Below, in pieces: positions 11,201 through 22,140 of a DNA stretch of 64,000 nucleotides (within the stretch, counting starts at the first letter, position 1; each line of letters begins with the position of its first letter). Source of the DNA: Posidonia oceanica (taxonomy: Eukaryota; Streptophyta; Magnoliopsida; Alismatales; Posidoniaceae); NCBI GenBank assembly GCA_037176725.1, contig JAZBRS010000035.1:46138001-46202000 (forward strand), read 5' to 3'. The notes beneath the pieces are model-generated. The model had not been told where the DNA came from, did no database searches, and saw only the letters and a program-made list of their open reading frames with translations. Made by a program: the position numbers and the translations under genes.

Positions 11201-14029
11201 GTGGAGTCCGTCCGGTCGCTGCGGGTGCTGTCGGCTGCTCGCGAGGGTTGGAGTCGATTCCGGATGATCCTCCGGAGCTTCCCAGGCGTCCAGACGCGAG
11301 CTTCGAAGCTCAGCAGAAGATTCGGCCGATTTGGGTTCACAGATGATAGCCGGAGGCCGGGGAGGGTGTTTGCTGCTCCTCAGGTAGACAGGAACCCTCC
11401 GGGTGGTTGCTGGAAGTCTGGCGAGTGGGGTTGAATGATTGGAGGATTTTTCTGGAGAGCGAGGTGAGAGTTTGAGAGTCGGGCCGATTTTGGGTCTGGA
11501 GGTGACACAGGTGTTTGTTGTGCTGTTCTTGGTCTGTGGTGAGTGGCTGGGTTTGATGGTTGATGTTTTGAGAAGGTGGAGGTCCAGTGAGTCTCTGGAT
11601 GAAGTTTGGGAGAAGGCGGTGAGCTGGAGTAGAGGGAATTGTGAGAGGATCAGATTGGGTTTACAGTTGGAGCTTCAGGTGGTCTTCAGGTGATTTGGGG
11701 TGGTTCCGGGCAGCGGAAAGGCAATGGGATGGTGGAGGATGAAGGTCTGGTGTTGGGTGAGATTGGGGAAGCAAAGGGGAGAAGAATGGAGGTTGGGAAA
11801 GGTGTCAGATTACTGGGAAAGAAAGAGGAGGATTTGCTGAAGATTTTGGCAGAGAGAGGGAAAGGAATTGGATGGAAGCAGCTGGAGAATTGGAGGCCCT
11901 CTCCGGGACGCAAAGGTGGACACTCAAGCCACTCTCTCTGACCACTCTCTCTTCTAGAAATGGAGGAGGCAGAGAAGAAGAGGAAGAAGTTGTTTCAGGT
12001 GGAAGAAAAGGGTGGAAATGCTCTCTGGAATTGGATGCGACTCTGGGTTCGCTCTGGAGTTCTCAATCCGCTCTGAAGTTGAAGATTGCTCGCTCGGCCT
12101 CTCTTCTCTCTCTCTCTCTGGTCTGATGAAGGAAAGACGGAGGAGGCTTATATCTGGTGGAGGGGAGGCTGCTGGCGCGCTTACTGATTTCAAAATCAGC
12201 GGCGGCCACTGCAGCAGAGAAGACGGCGAGGCGACCGACTCCGGAAAAGCCGCTGAGATGGAGGTGAAGCGGTGAGCTGCTGTAGACGATAAGATGGAGG
12301 CTCAAAATTCAAATGAGGGAGGGAGTACTGCAGCAGCTCGAGCTCGCGGGAGGAATCCAGCTGACGCGTGAGGAAGAAGAAGGAGGGAGAAGGAGCGTGG
12401 GCCGGACCGTGCGGGGGGCTGAAGAAAAAAAGAAATAAAAGAAAAAGAGAAACGGGCCAGTTTGAGCCCAATAAGGGAAAAGAAAGAAAAAGAGAAGTAA
12501 GAAAGAAAGAGAGGGTAGAATGGGGAAATAAGATTAGTAAAAATAAACTAAAAATAAATAAAAATATTAGAAGAGTTTTGCTGTAGATTAGGATTTTAAT
12601 TAAGATTTTTAATGGTCATTTTGAGTTGATTAATGTGTTTTGGGCTTGATTAGGGTTTTAGGGTTTTGGTTTTGCTTTTAATTGGTTTTCACTTGATTAA
12701 ATGTTTGTTAAACCCTTTTTAAATTATTTTAAAAATTGTGTTTCCCTTGTTGGACACTTAGGGTACTGATTGGGATTTTTTAGGATTTATTTTCCCATTA
12801 ACCAGGATGTCTTTTAGATTTTTAAGTTGTAGTCTTCTTAGGGTTTTTCCTTCTTAAGTCTTTTAAGTTATGTTTTGATTTTTATTTATTGATTTTTCTT
12901 GAAGTTTTTGGTTGGGTTTTTCTGGTTTGATAGGATGTTTTCAAGTCTTTCAGATGTGTTTTTATTTTCTTTTTTAATTAAGTTTTTAACTTGTTTTTCT
13001 TATGTTTATTAGGTTAAGTCTTTTGCCTTCTTTAATTACTTGTTTTAGTGTTTGATTTTTAATTCTTCTTTTTAGGGTTTGTCTTTTAATTCTTCTGATG
13101 GGGTTTTTATTTTTGGTGGGTTTAGATCTCGTTTTAGTTTTTTCCTTGATTTTTCAGTGTTTTCTTTTGATTTGTTTTGCATTTTTTAGTTTGCATGTTC
13201 GGTTTTCCTTTTAGCTTGATTTAGTTAAGTTTAAGTTGTTAATTGCTTGTTTAATATTTTTTAATTGTTTTTCTTAGGGTACTGATTTGTTTGTTTTATG
13301 TTTTGAGGTTTTGCAGATTTTTATGGGTTTTTGTGGATTTTTGCAAAAGGGAGAAAAGGAAAAGAGAAGGAGGAAAGAAATGGAAAAAAGAGGGAGATAA
13401 GAGGAAAAGGGATAGATTAGAGGAAAACGATTTTTAAAATTCAGAAAAAGTGTTAAAAATAAAGTAAAAATAGGGATAAGATAGAAGAAGGATAGAAGCA
13501 CAGAGGGGCCCATAGCAAGACCAGAAAAAGGATAAGAAAGGGATGAAAAGAGAGATGATAATCAGGAGAGAGAGAGGAGAGAGAAAATGATAATCCCGGA
13601 GAGAGAAAAGGATAATTTGGGTGAAAGAGGGTCTTAATGGTCTTGGAATGGGATGAAAATTGGTGAGTGGGTAGTCTAGGGTTTGAAGTCTTGGGTTTAA
13701 AGTTTTGGTTTGATTCTAAGGAGGTTTTGGAGGGGTTTCAAGGTGTAGGAAAAGAGTAGTTTCACCTAGGTTTTCTAGGGTTTTTGGGAATGGGTTAGGT
13801 TTGGAAATTTCTAGGTTTTTGGGTAGGTTTGTTGGGTGGATGGTGGTGGGTTTTCCTATGGATTTTGGTTAGGTTTTGAGGATGGGAAGGGGGGTAAAGG
13901 TTTAGGTCAAAACAGGCTGATTTTGAAGGGTAGAGAGGAGGATTAGGGCTAGGGTTTGGTTGGGGGTTTGATCCAGTAATCACCAGGAGGGCTCCAAGGG
14001 TCCGGGCCTGCCAAGATGGGGTGTCAACA
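8286..14029 (-). mobile_element. Solo LTR C (5.74 kb) of a D-related Tat family
   Basis: Starts TGTAGCGATC and ends GGTGTCAACA, flanked by GGACC duplications, with no internal region: a solo LTR left by recombination between the two LTRs of a former element. In element sense (minus strand) it reads TGTTGACACC...GATCGCTACA. It is homologous to the D LTRs along its length: conserved stem-loop at 8607-8628, ATGCAATTTT repeats (about 9890-10800), GC-rich block (10850-11450), GA-rich block (12360-12540) and T-rich block (12600-13300). It is diverged enough to be another subfamily. It sits in B's left LTR only, so it arrived after B. Confidence 0.95.
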
Positions 14030-14034
14030 GGACC
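14030..14034. repeat. Target-site duplication of solo LTR C, right copy (GGACC)
   Basis: Second copy of the 5-bp target; after it B's LTR continues with ACACAGAGCGAGG exactly as in the right LTR. Confidence 0.95.
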
Positions 14035-14481
14035 ACACAGAGCGAGGAGAGAAATCGTCGACTCCAGAGCACAGAGGGATCATCCACCTCCATCCTCGAC
14101 CTTTCGCCAACTCTTCTGGTGCCTCCAACAGCTCGTGGGACCTTGCCGGAGTTGGCTCTACAGCAACCTCCACAACGTTGGCGACAAAGGAGCTTCCACC
14201 GTTCCAGGCCGTCCAAAGGTTAGTTTTCTTCCCCTTAGGCCCATGCATGCTAGTGTGAATATTTTCCTTTGCTTTCCATGCACTTTAGCACAGCACACAC
14301 CCCTCCATCGCTTGATTTTCCGGCAATAAGGAGGAAGAGGTGGGTGGAGCAAGCCACCTGCCTAATTTCGGTGTCAAGCATACCACCATGCTTATAATTG
14401 AACACTTTTGCTTGTTAGGTAGTTTATTTGAAGATTTCAAGTGATTTGGCAGCCTCGCTTAACTGAAGCGAAGTTCAGTGT

Positions 14482-15812
14482 GTTGGACGCACCATCTAGT
14501 GCGTCCAACGTTGGACGCCTGCTACTGCAGCGTCCAACACCCTGCCTTGCTTTACTCCTGTTTTAATGCCTTCCATGCTTTGCTATTGATTGTTTTTCTG
14601 TGAATCCATGCAGCATGCCTCCTTTATTTGTTTCTGATGTCATACCATGCCCATATCCATGCTTTGATCCATGCCTAAACCTTTTTGCATGATTTAAGTT
14701 CATCTTGCTTCCTGCCTGCGTTGGACGCCTAGGTAAGCCGCGTCCAACGTTGCTGCCATGCTTGTACCATGCCTGTTTTTGATACCTATGCATGTTCTGC
14801 GTTTGCTTAGAGATGCTTGGCCCCTATGGCAACCATGCTTAGGTTTGCTTAGATCTTTTTTAAGTTGCATGCTCTTTTTGCAAGTTTTGTCCGTTATTTT
14901 CATGCATGCTTACTCTTTTATTTCCTCTCAAGCCTTAAATGCCTATTGAATGCTCCTTTCTTGCTCTGTTATGCCATCAGTATGCTTGCATACATATAGG
15001 TGGGGTTTAGAGCTGAGCTCCCCCTTAGCATAAATAAGCTTGCATGCTGTGGGCATTGGATGCCAGAGGCTCCAGCGTCCAATGTTGGACGCTAGTGTCT
15101 CCAGCGTCTAACGGCCCTGCTTTTCTGTTTCCTTTTTTAGCTTGCATAATGCTCTGATCTTGCTTGTTTCTATGACTTCAATGTTTACCATGCATGCCTA
15201 GCTTCTTTTGCAACTGTTCTACGCTTTCTTTGGCTTATTTGCTATGTTCCATGCAAGTTTTCGTGTGTTTGTGCCTCCCAGGGCGTTGTATGCTGCTGGA
15301 GCAGGCGTCCAACATTGGACGCCGGCCTAGCTCGCGTCCAACGTCCTGGTTGTGCCTTTGGCCTGGCACCTGCTACAGGTAATGTTTCTTGGGTCTTTTA
15401 TGCCTCCCATGCTTGCATGCTTGCCCCCTGTTTGCCTCCAGTAGCCCAAATGCATGTTCCCATTTTTATTTCTCTTTTGTATGCTTTTTTTCTTTTTTTT
15501 CTCTCTGGCCTGTGTTAGACGCCTGTCACTCTGGCGTCTAACATTGGACGCCAAGTGCATAGGCGTCCAACACTCTGCTAGCTTTGATCTTTGATCCTGG
15601 CTTGCTCCTTGCTCTGATTACTCTTCTAATCTTCTGTCATGTTAGCTCTGCATGCCTTGCACCCATTTAGCTACATTTTTGCATCTGTACTTCATCCATA
15701 TAGTTAGAATGCATTGATTTCCAATACTTGCATGCTATCTGCCTCCAACAGTCGTTGGACGCCAGCAATGGCAGCATCCAATGTTGGACGCCGCTGTTGC
15801 CAGCGTCCAACA
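14482..15812. repeat. Six spaced hairpin cassettes of GTTGGACGC/GCGTCCAAC in left LTR of B
   Basis: Cassettes lie at about 14482-14539, 14714-14753 (partly deleted), 15056-15117, 15302-15351, 15511-15575 and 15747-15812. Most have the form half-site GTTGGACGC, 9-14 bp, full palindrome, 9-14 bp, half-site GCGTCCAAC. That equals two adjacent hairpins whose stems share the same 9 bp but whose loops differ. The right LTR has the same set at 51721-53092. Confidence 0.9.
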
Positions 15813-16335
15813 CTTATAGCTGGTTTGACTTGGTTTCGAAGTGCTGATTTTGCTTGGTTCGCCGTTTTCTGCGCTTTGTGGTTTCTGATGCTAGCTACAA
15901 CCCCCATGCATGCTGCCTAACCCCCATTTTCCGCACTTTGCACTGTTTTCCACGTTTTGCCTCGTTTTCCGCATCTTGCATCGTTTTCCACTCGCCTCGC
16001 ATTGTTTTCCACGCCTTGCATTGTTTTCTACATTTCGCATCGTTTTCCACACCTACTTTGCTTTATCGCTTGCATGTTGTTTGCATTGCTTGGTTTTCCC
16101 CGTAGTTTCGCTTTATCGCCTGCATCTGCATTTAGGCCTATGATGCTTACTACCTAGGAGTTCTCACGAACCAGGGTCCACCCAGTTCGAAACACTAGCA
16201 GCATTGCTGAGCACATAGATAGCATGTTTATTTCCCATGCATAGCAGGCAGGCATTCATGGCATTTAGGCATTAGGCTAGCATTTCCCTGCATTAGCGCG
16301 AGATTGCCTAAGAAAGACCGACTCTCGAGCGTATC

Positions 16336-16357
16336 GGGGGTGCCTAACACCTTCCCC
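16336..16357 (+). other. Conserved Tat LTR stem-loop (GGTGCCTAACACC), left LTR of B
   Basis: GGTG and CACC pair around a CCTAA loop, extended by outer GG/CC pairs past a two-base bulge. The same sequence, in element sense, occurs in the right LTR of B (53617), solo LTR C (8607) and both D LTRs (24465, 45076), each time a few hundred bases from the LTR 3' end and followed by a conserved GTAACAGGAGTCC. Confidence 0.8.
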
Positions 16358-16702
16358 ATGCGTAACAGGAGTCCTTGCCCTTTCTCTTGGCTCGCATCGA
16401 CCTTTCCTTTATCCTAGGCATGAGTCATAGCATAGCATAGCATAGCATAGCTTAGCGTTGCACTCCTTTGCATCCAGTTTTGCATGACTTTTCATGCTTT
16501 ACCCTCGGTTTTCCTTGTCTCCCAATTCAATAGACCTGGTGGCGACTCCGATTTTGTCTTATCATTTCTTTTCTTTTCTTTTGCCAGCATTTCCGAGTCG
16601 AGTTCTTCCCTCGAATTCTGCCGTATATAGTGACCCTAATGTCGATCTGTGCACGAGAGCTTTGGCATCGTACATGGATTTGATATTTTAGGATTACTAC
16701 AG

Positions 16703-16720
16703 TGGCGACTCCGTTGGGGA
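16703..16720 (+). other. Primer-binding site of element B
   Basis: TGGCGACTCCGTTGGGGA starts one base after the LTR end. It would pair with the 3' end of a host tRNA to prime minus-strand DNA synthesis. The published PBS of Ogre elements is complementary to tRNA-Arg, and this looks like that type, but I could not check it against a tRNA sequence. Element D has TGGTGACTCCGCTGGGGA at the same place. Confidence 0.8.
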
Positions 16721-17823
16721 GCAGTACTCCAGCTTTCGCCTTGGCCTTCTCGCCTCTTGCTTTGGTGTTTTGCTTGCCTTTTGCTTCCGCTTGCTTTACT
16801 TGCTTACCTGCTTGCTTGTTTATTTACCTACTTTATGCCATGATTGCTTGTGCTGCCTTATTTGCCCGCATCACATGTCTAAATACTTGCTTGGCGCACC
16901 ATGCATGCCTTTTGAATGATGAATGCTTCCTTTTACACCAATGCAATGCCACTGCACCTGCACATGCTATGCATACCTGCTTTTTGCTACGATAAGTGTT
17001 TTTCCTTTCACTATCATGACCACATACACTTGCACATGCCATGCCCATGCTTTTTGCCTTGCTGTGTGAATTGCTTGCCTGCCATGACTTCTTGTTTCTC
17101 TCCCATTCGCATATGCCTTGCCTAGGACAGTAGAAACTTGCTTGCTTCCCTTTTGCTTAATCTAAAAGCTACAATAAAGCAAAGCAATAACATCTAAGCA
17201 CAACTAGAGCCAAAACTTGCAATTTTTTCCCTTGGTTAAATAAAACACAAGTAAAATGCTCTAAAGCATTTGCATTAGCATTTTAGAAAGCATGCATTCT
17301 TCTCATCTGAGTCAACCCACAGTCTGAGAAGGATAGTCCCGATCTCTTGCTCCCAATGCTTTGGCGTGGTGTGAGTAGATCAGTCTATCCCCCCTTGTCC
17401 AGGGGTCGCGTCGGTGTCATTGGAGGGTACCACCCATACTTCTCGCAGGGTCGAGGCCACCAGTGCACCACCCGTTATACCTGAGCTTTGGCAGGGTCGA
17501 GACGAGAGCCTCTTTTCTGACCTAGAGTCTACATAATCCCATTACCCCTGAGTGCATCCTGGTAGGTCATCTACTCAGGACATGCATGGTAAGAGGGCGC
17601 ATATTAGGGCATTCATCTGCATCATGCCACCCATAATAACTCCTTTTGCATCCAACCTCTAATGTGTTTATTTGTTTTGCAGGTAGGTGCGGATTCCTTC
17701 AGCTAGGATCCTAAGCATCCCTCTCTGTCTCTGAGCTGTCTGTCGCCTCCGACAGTAGCTCTCCTTAGGTCTTGTGTCCCTGCCTTCAGCCGCAGACCTG
17801 TTTGCTCTTGCTCGCCGTCCGCT
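16721..17823 (+). other. 5' leader of element B
   Basis: Noncoding leader between PBS and gag, about 1.1 kb. The first part is rich in GCTTGCCTG-like repeats. Part of it (17330-17600, containing GGGTACCACCCA and AGGGTCGAG) is recognisably related to D's leader at 43740-44060. A splice-acceptor-like sequence, TTTGTTTTGCAG, ends at 17682. No protein is supported. Confidence 0.65.
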
Positions 17824-19985
17824 ATGGCCTAGCATACCGGCGAGCCTCCTTCCTCATTGGCGTCAGGAGAGGTACCGATTTCGGTCTCTCCTTCCCCTAC
17901 CTTGGCGTCCCCCGTCTCCTCTCCACTTCGGGTGCAGGAGACCACCCAGCCCCTTTATCTGGATCAAGGGTCGACCCTCGCCGACCTGGAGATTGTCGCC
18001 GAGTCTGCCGCGGTGACCGCCACTCGGGCTCTAGGAGCGTCGCCTTCTATTCTATCCCAGGGCCTTCCCGTCTCTAGAATTCAGCCTTCTGCGGCTACCC
18101 TTTGCGTAGGATCCACCCCTATTGCTTCCTTGGTTTCTGCACCTCCCTTGGCGGACACCTCCTTACGTCCGGGCCCGTCGGTCGATGTGTTCTCTGCCTT
18201 GCAAGGTCAACGTTTATTGGCTAAGGCCGATAGGCTGCGAAACATGGCTCTCGCACTCGACCCGACTGTGGCCTGCTCTTTCCGTTCAACCCCTGAGGTT
18301 CCGGTGCCGCCTTCTGTAGCCCTGTAGGCGCACTACACTGCACCTCCGCCCTTTCCATCACCCCGGCTCCTCACAGCTACGGCGATGGGAGCGCATTATC
18401 AGCCTCCTGCACCTACACAGCACCTGGCACAGCATGCAACTCCTTCCTCTGGTGGCCAGTCTTCTGGATTGGTAGGAGCACAGCACCCCTCAGGCCCATT
18501 GCTAGGCACCGTGCCAGTGCAACAACTGCTGCTCCCCCACACTACACTTACACTACACAGCATGTTACCTATCCATCTTCCTTGCATCAGGTTCAGACTC
18601 CTACATACATAGCACCGCACTTTGCACCCTTGCATGGGTATGCTGGCCCTCACACTACAACACTAGGTGGCATGACAAAGGATCCAGAGGAGCACTCTCG
18701 CGCAACCCGCACAGCATACGTGGTCCCTACCTCTGCTGCACAACCCTCGCTAGCAGCAGCCTCAGACGTCTTCCTTACCAAGTTGGGTGATCTAAATAGA
18801 GCACTTCGTCAAGTGCAAGGCCAGGACCGCCAGCCTTACCAATTTCGTGACCTCTGTCTCTTTCCCGAGGCCGCACTCCCTCCGAAGTTCCGCATCCTGG
18901 ACTTCGATAAATATGATGGTAGAGGCTGCCCCATCTCACATCTGAAGGCATATTGCGGGGACCTTTCTCAGCTTCAAGCTGATGAAAGGCTCCTTATCCA
19001 CCTGTTCCAGAAGAGTTTAACTAGCCCCGTGCTCAAGTGGTTCACGTCCCTTGACACGGCTGTGGTTCAAACTTGGACTGGTCTTTCTCAGGCTTTCCAT
19101 GAGCAATATGCTTTCAACCTCGACTTGATCCCCAAGAGAGAGGATCTCGTCGCCATCCAGCAGTGGCCCCAAGAGCCATTCAGGGAGTATGTCGGTCGCT
19201 GGTGCTCCATAGCTGCCCAAGTCGAGATGATCGTCAAAGGGGCGCTGCCAGCGACTAGGACTCTGCTTTGCATCCAGCACATCACTAGTTTTGCATCGCT
19301 GATTAGGGCTGGCGTCCGCGTGGAAAGCTCACTGCAGAGTGGGCATTTCCCTACACTTTCTGCACTGACTGGGCAGGCCGACAGCACCAGCAATCGCCGC
19401 AGCAGCAGCAGCAGCAACATCTCCACTTTCGACTGCCTCGAGCAGCACGCTGTTGCATGCGCTGATCCTCTTGAGGTGCCTGCCTTTGCAGAAAGTCAAC
19501 CAGATCCTTTTCCGCTAGTGCCCACACCTATTTATGCACCCACTGAACACACTGCCACCGTTGAGCCAGTGCATCATGTTGCACCAGCTCAACAAGGACA
19601 ACAGCCTAGGCAGAGACGAGTCTGCCATGCTAAGAGGGACTTCACCCCACTTGGTGAGCCGCTAGGCACCGTCTTTCCCCAGGTTGTGTCGCTCCTGAGG
19701 CTTCTGGAAACTCGCCCGCCACCAAATCTTCTTCCGAGGTGGTACGATGCGAGCAAGCATTGCAATTACCATCGAGCCCCAGGGCATTCGACGGATAATT
19801 GCCTCACTCTCTGGAATGTCGTTCAGGACTTGATTGACAATGGGACCCTCATCGTCAGTCCGCAGGAGGCTACTCACACACCTACACTTGCACCTGCACG
19901 CCCTAGTGTAGCTAGCCCTTCCTCTTCTAAGCCTGCAGACTTCGAGGATACCGAAACCTCGGGGGCTTACCCCAATCTTCTTTGA
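17824..19985 (+). pseudogene. gag: Element B gag, broken
   Basis: Structural capsid/nucleocapsid protein of a Tat element. The start is placed at ATG 17824 because the following residues match the start of D's gag (MAQYVSEP). Here the third codon is TAG (17830-17832), a further TAG stands at 18325-18327, and the frame shifts near 18540. The N-terminal third is Pro/Ser/Ala-rich. The capsid core follows in 18582-19300 (YQFRDLCLFPEAALPPKF, LKAYCGDLSQLQADERLL, KWFTSLDTA). The zinc knuckle CNYHRAPGHSTDNC (C-x2-H-x4-H-x4-C) is at about 19758-19800. The frame closes about 60 residues after the knuckle at 19983-19985, where D instead continues into spacer and protease. No pol follows. Confidence 0.88.
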
Positions 19986-20397
19986 ATCTAGCTCTGCCTC
20001 GGTGGGTCCTTCCGATCCCATCGGCGCAATCCTACCTTCCTGTCTCTCCCTGTTTGCCCAGGGGACGCTCGGAAGTTCAACAATAGGATCAACAGCAAGC
20101 TTAGTCGCAACACTGTCCAGGTAAGCTCCTTCTCCAGCATCACCAGCCCTAGTGCTCCCCGCACTGCCGACAGCAGATCTCACCGACAGCATCAGTAGCG
20201 TAGGGCAGACCCAGCACCTCCCTCCCGAGGTCGCTGACAGGTAAGTCCCTCTTACCCCTCTTTTGTTTCCTGCACTGTCTTTCCTTTTTTGTTTTGTTTT
20301 GTTTTGTTTTTTGTGTTTTCTTGCCATGTCAAAAATCATAAAAAACATAAAAACAGCAAAAAACCCTAAAAACTTGCATTTTTTCCTGCATGCATTT
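19986..20397 (+). other. Element B noncoding region after gag, with splice-like signals
   Basis: No coding potential seen. It contains a 3'-splice-like TGTTTGCCCAG ending at 20061 and two strong 5'-splice-like sites, CCAG|GTAAGC at 20121 and ACAG|GTAAGT at 20241, then a T-rich stretch with GTTTT repeats (20275-20325). This could be a small exon of a spliced transcript or remains of lost coding sequence. Confidence 0.5.
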
Positions 20398-20706
20398 ATC
20401 ATCATTGGGCTGATACCCCTAACTATCCAGCGATAGGTCCGTTAACCTATCATCATTGGGCTGATACCCCTAACTATCTGGCGATAGGTCCATTAACCTA
20501 TCATCATTGGGCTGATACCCCTAACTATCCAGTGATAGGTCCGTTAACCTATCATCATTGGGCTGATACCCCTAACTATCCGGTGATAGGTCCGTTAACC
20601 TATCACCACTGGGCTAGCAACCCTAACTGCTCGGCGATAAGTCCGTCAACTTATCATTCGGGCTGATATCCCTAACTATTCGGCGATAAGTCCGTCAGCT
20701 TATCAC
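20398..20706 (+). repeat. Tandem 51-bp hairpin repeat array in element B (6 units)
   Basis: Six units, the first five at exactly 51-bp spacing (20410, 20461, 20512, 20563, 20614) and one at 20663. Each unit holds two short hairpins: GATA-CCCCTAAC-TATC, then GATAGG-TCCGTTAA-CCTATC. In the last two units the stems change on both sides together: GCA/TGC replaces ATA/TAT in the first hairpin, and GATAAG/CTTATC replaces GATAGG/CCTATC in the second. The loops stay the same. Confidence 0.93.
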
Positions 20707-22140
20707 CTGCACATATCAATCACTCTACATGCATATCCATCCATCCTGCACATAACTACCATCATGCATTGTCATTTATTGCATGTACATATCATTTCTT
20801 GCATCCTGTAAAGCATAAAGCTAAAAAAATCAAGAAAATAAAAAGTAGCAAAAATATTTTCTCCGCCCTTCTACTAGTTTTCCCTTTTATGCTTTCCCAA
20901 AAATCATAAAAATACAAAACCAATGCAAAACCCCAAAAACATGTTTGTCCTTTCCCCTGCTAAAATATACAAAACTCACAAACATTTGCATAATCAGAAA
21001 CCGACCTTGGACAAACAAGCAGCGCTTAGAGGATGTCAAGCAGTGACAGTCTCAGGTAGGTCTCACCCGAGTGGCACCATCTCTTGTACGTGGCTACAGA
21101 GTGAGACTAGAGCAGAACAGAGCGTCTCGCGGAGCTTAATGCTCCCAAAGCGATATCCAGCTTAACCAGAGAATCCACTAGATATGGAAAGGACCAAAGT
21201 AGAGCAAAGCATAGCTAGAGGCTATCGACACATTGTAGAGGCTAAGGGTGCACGCCGATCAGCCAAACTCTCAACACCTCATCCGGGACTGCTACCCCAA
21301 GAGGGCGAAGACAAGCATATCCAAAAGAATAGAGGTCGTGTGAGCAAAAGAAATGACAACATGATATGCATGCTGAGCACAAAAAAAAAATGCAGAAAGA
21401 AGTTGAAGATAGAAGGCGCTCATGAGAGGAGTGACGCGAACGAATGTCGAGGCCACCTCGGCCATCAACTCCAAGTGCCACACTGGCAACTACACGAGAT
21501 GCATTATCAGGAGGACCTAGCCCCACCCTCTGAGCATAGCAGCATGCTCCAATCTCCTCTGCAGATATCTCTACTCCCTTGGTAGGCTAGAAGCAACTCC
21601 AATCACTCATGAGGGGAAAAGAAAAATCTATTCTGTGAGTGTCAAAAGCAGTAGTCGGTCCCCGAAGAATTGAGACAGAGGCTAAGAAGCTACATCCGAC
21701 GCTTCTGCTACGCTGCAGCTAAAGGCTATACTCTGCAAAGCCAAGGCCTTATCCCGAACCAAGAGTGGAAAAGAGAGCCACCGACCACAACTCGGCATGG
21801 CGTCGCTCGAAGATCGAGATCTCCTGAGTTAGGATTTGCAGAAGCATCCTCATAGCATAGCTGCTTTGAGTCCAAAGCCACCAAAACATGCATGCTGTAA
21901 TATATCTTTATCTTCTTCCTTTCTCCCTGTTTTCGAAAACTAAGGCCAAGGATGAGCATTTTTGCCTGCCTCGCTCAAAGGCTCCGCGGTTTTCAAATTT
22001 TGCCACCCACCACGTGGGTAGATCCGTGATGACCGGTATGTACCTCGTTTGTCACCTCGTGACACCACGAAGCATGCCCGTGCTGAGACCATTGCATGCT
22101 TATCACGATGGGTTTTCCTGTTTCCCTTCTGCATCATTCT
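20707..22140 (+). other. Element B unique noncoding segment
   Basis: About 1.4 kb with no gene that I recognise. The longest open frame (21184-21585) has no known motif, and I do not call it. A-rich patches lie at 20815-20960. The sequence resembles neither D's gag nor pol, and its origin is unknown. Confidence 0.5.

Larger units (their letters stand above)
7529..16701 (+). repeat. 5' LTR of element B (interrupted by solo LTR C)
   Basis: Starts TGTAGACACC and ends GGATTACTACA. Removing C (8286-14029) and one GGACC copy leaves about 3.42 kb, matching the 3.43-kb right LTR. It carries palindromic GTTGGACGC cassettes (listed separately), a pyrimidine-rich stretch of repeated CGTTTTCC-like units (about 15920-16070), a CATAG microsatellite (16428-16450) and the conserved GGTGCCTAACACC stem-loop (16336-16357). 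Open frames in it follow the repeats and are not called as genes. Confidence 0.93.

Noticed and set aside
16428..16450. CATAG microsatellite as a possible insertion hotspot, because D's target is also CATAG
   Set aside because: The match is a common 5-mer in this GCATAG-rich sequence, and D's site at 24142 is not in the microsatellite; coincidence is sufficient.
21184..21585. 133-codon plus-strand frame in B's unique segment
   Set aside because: No motif, no homologous segment in D or A, and biased composition; not enough to call a gene.
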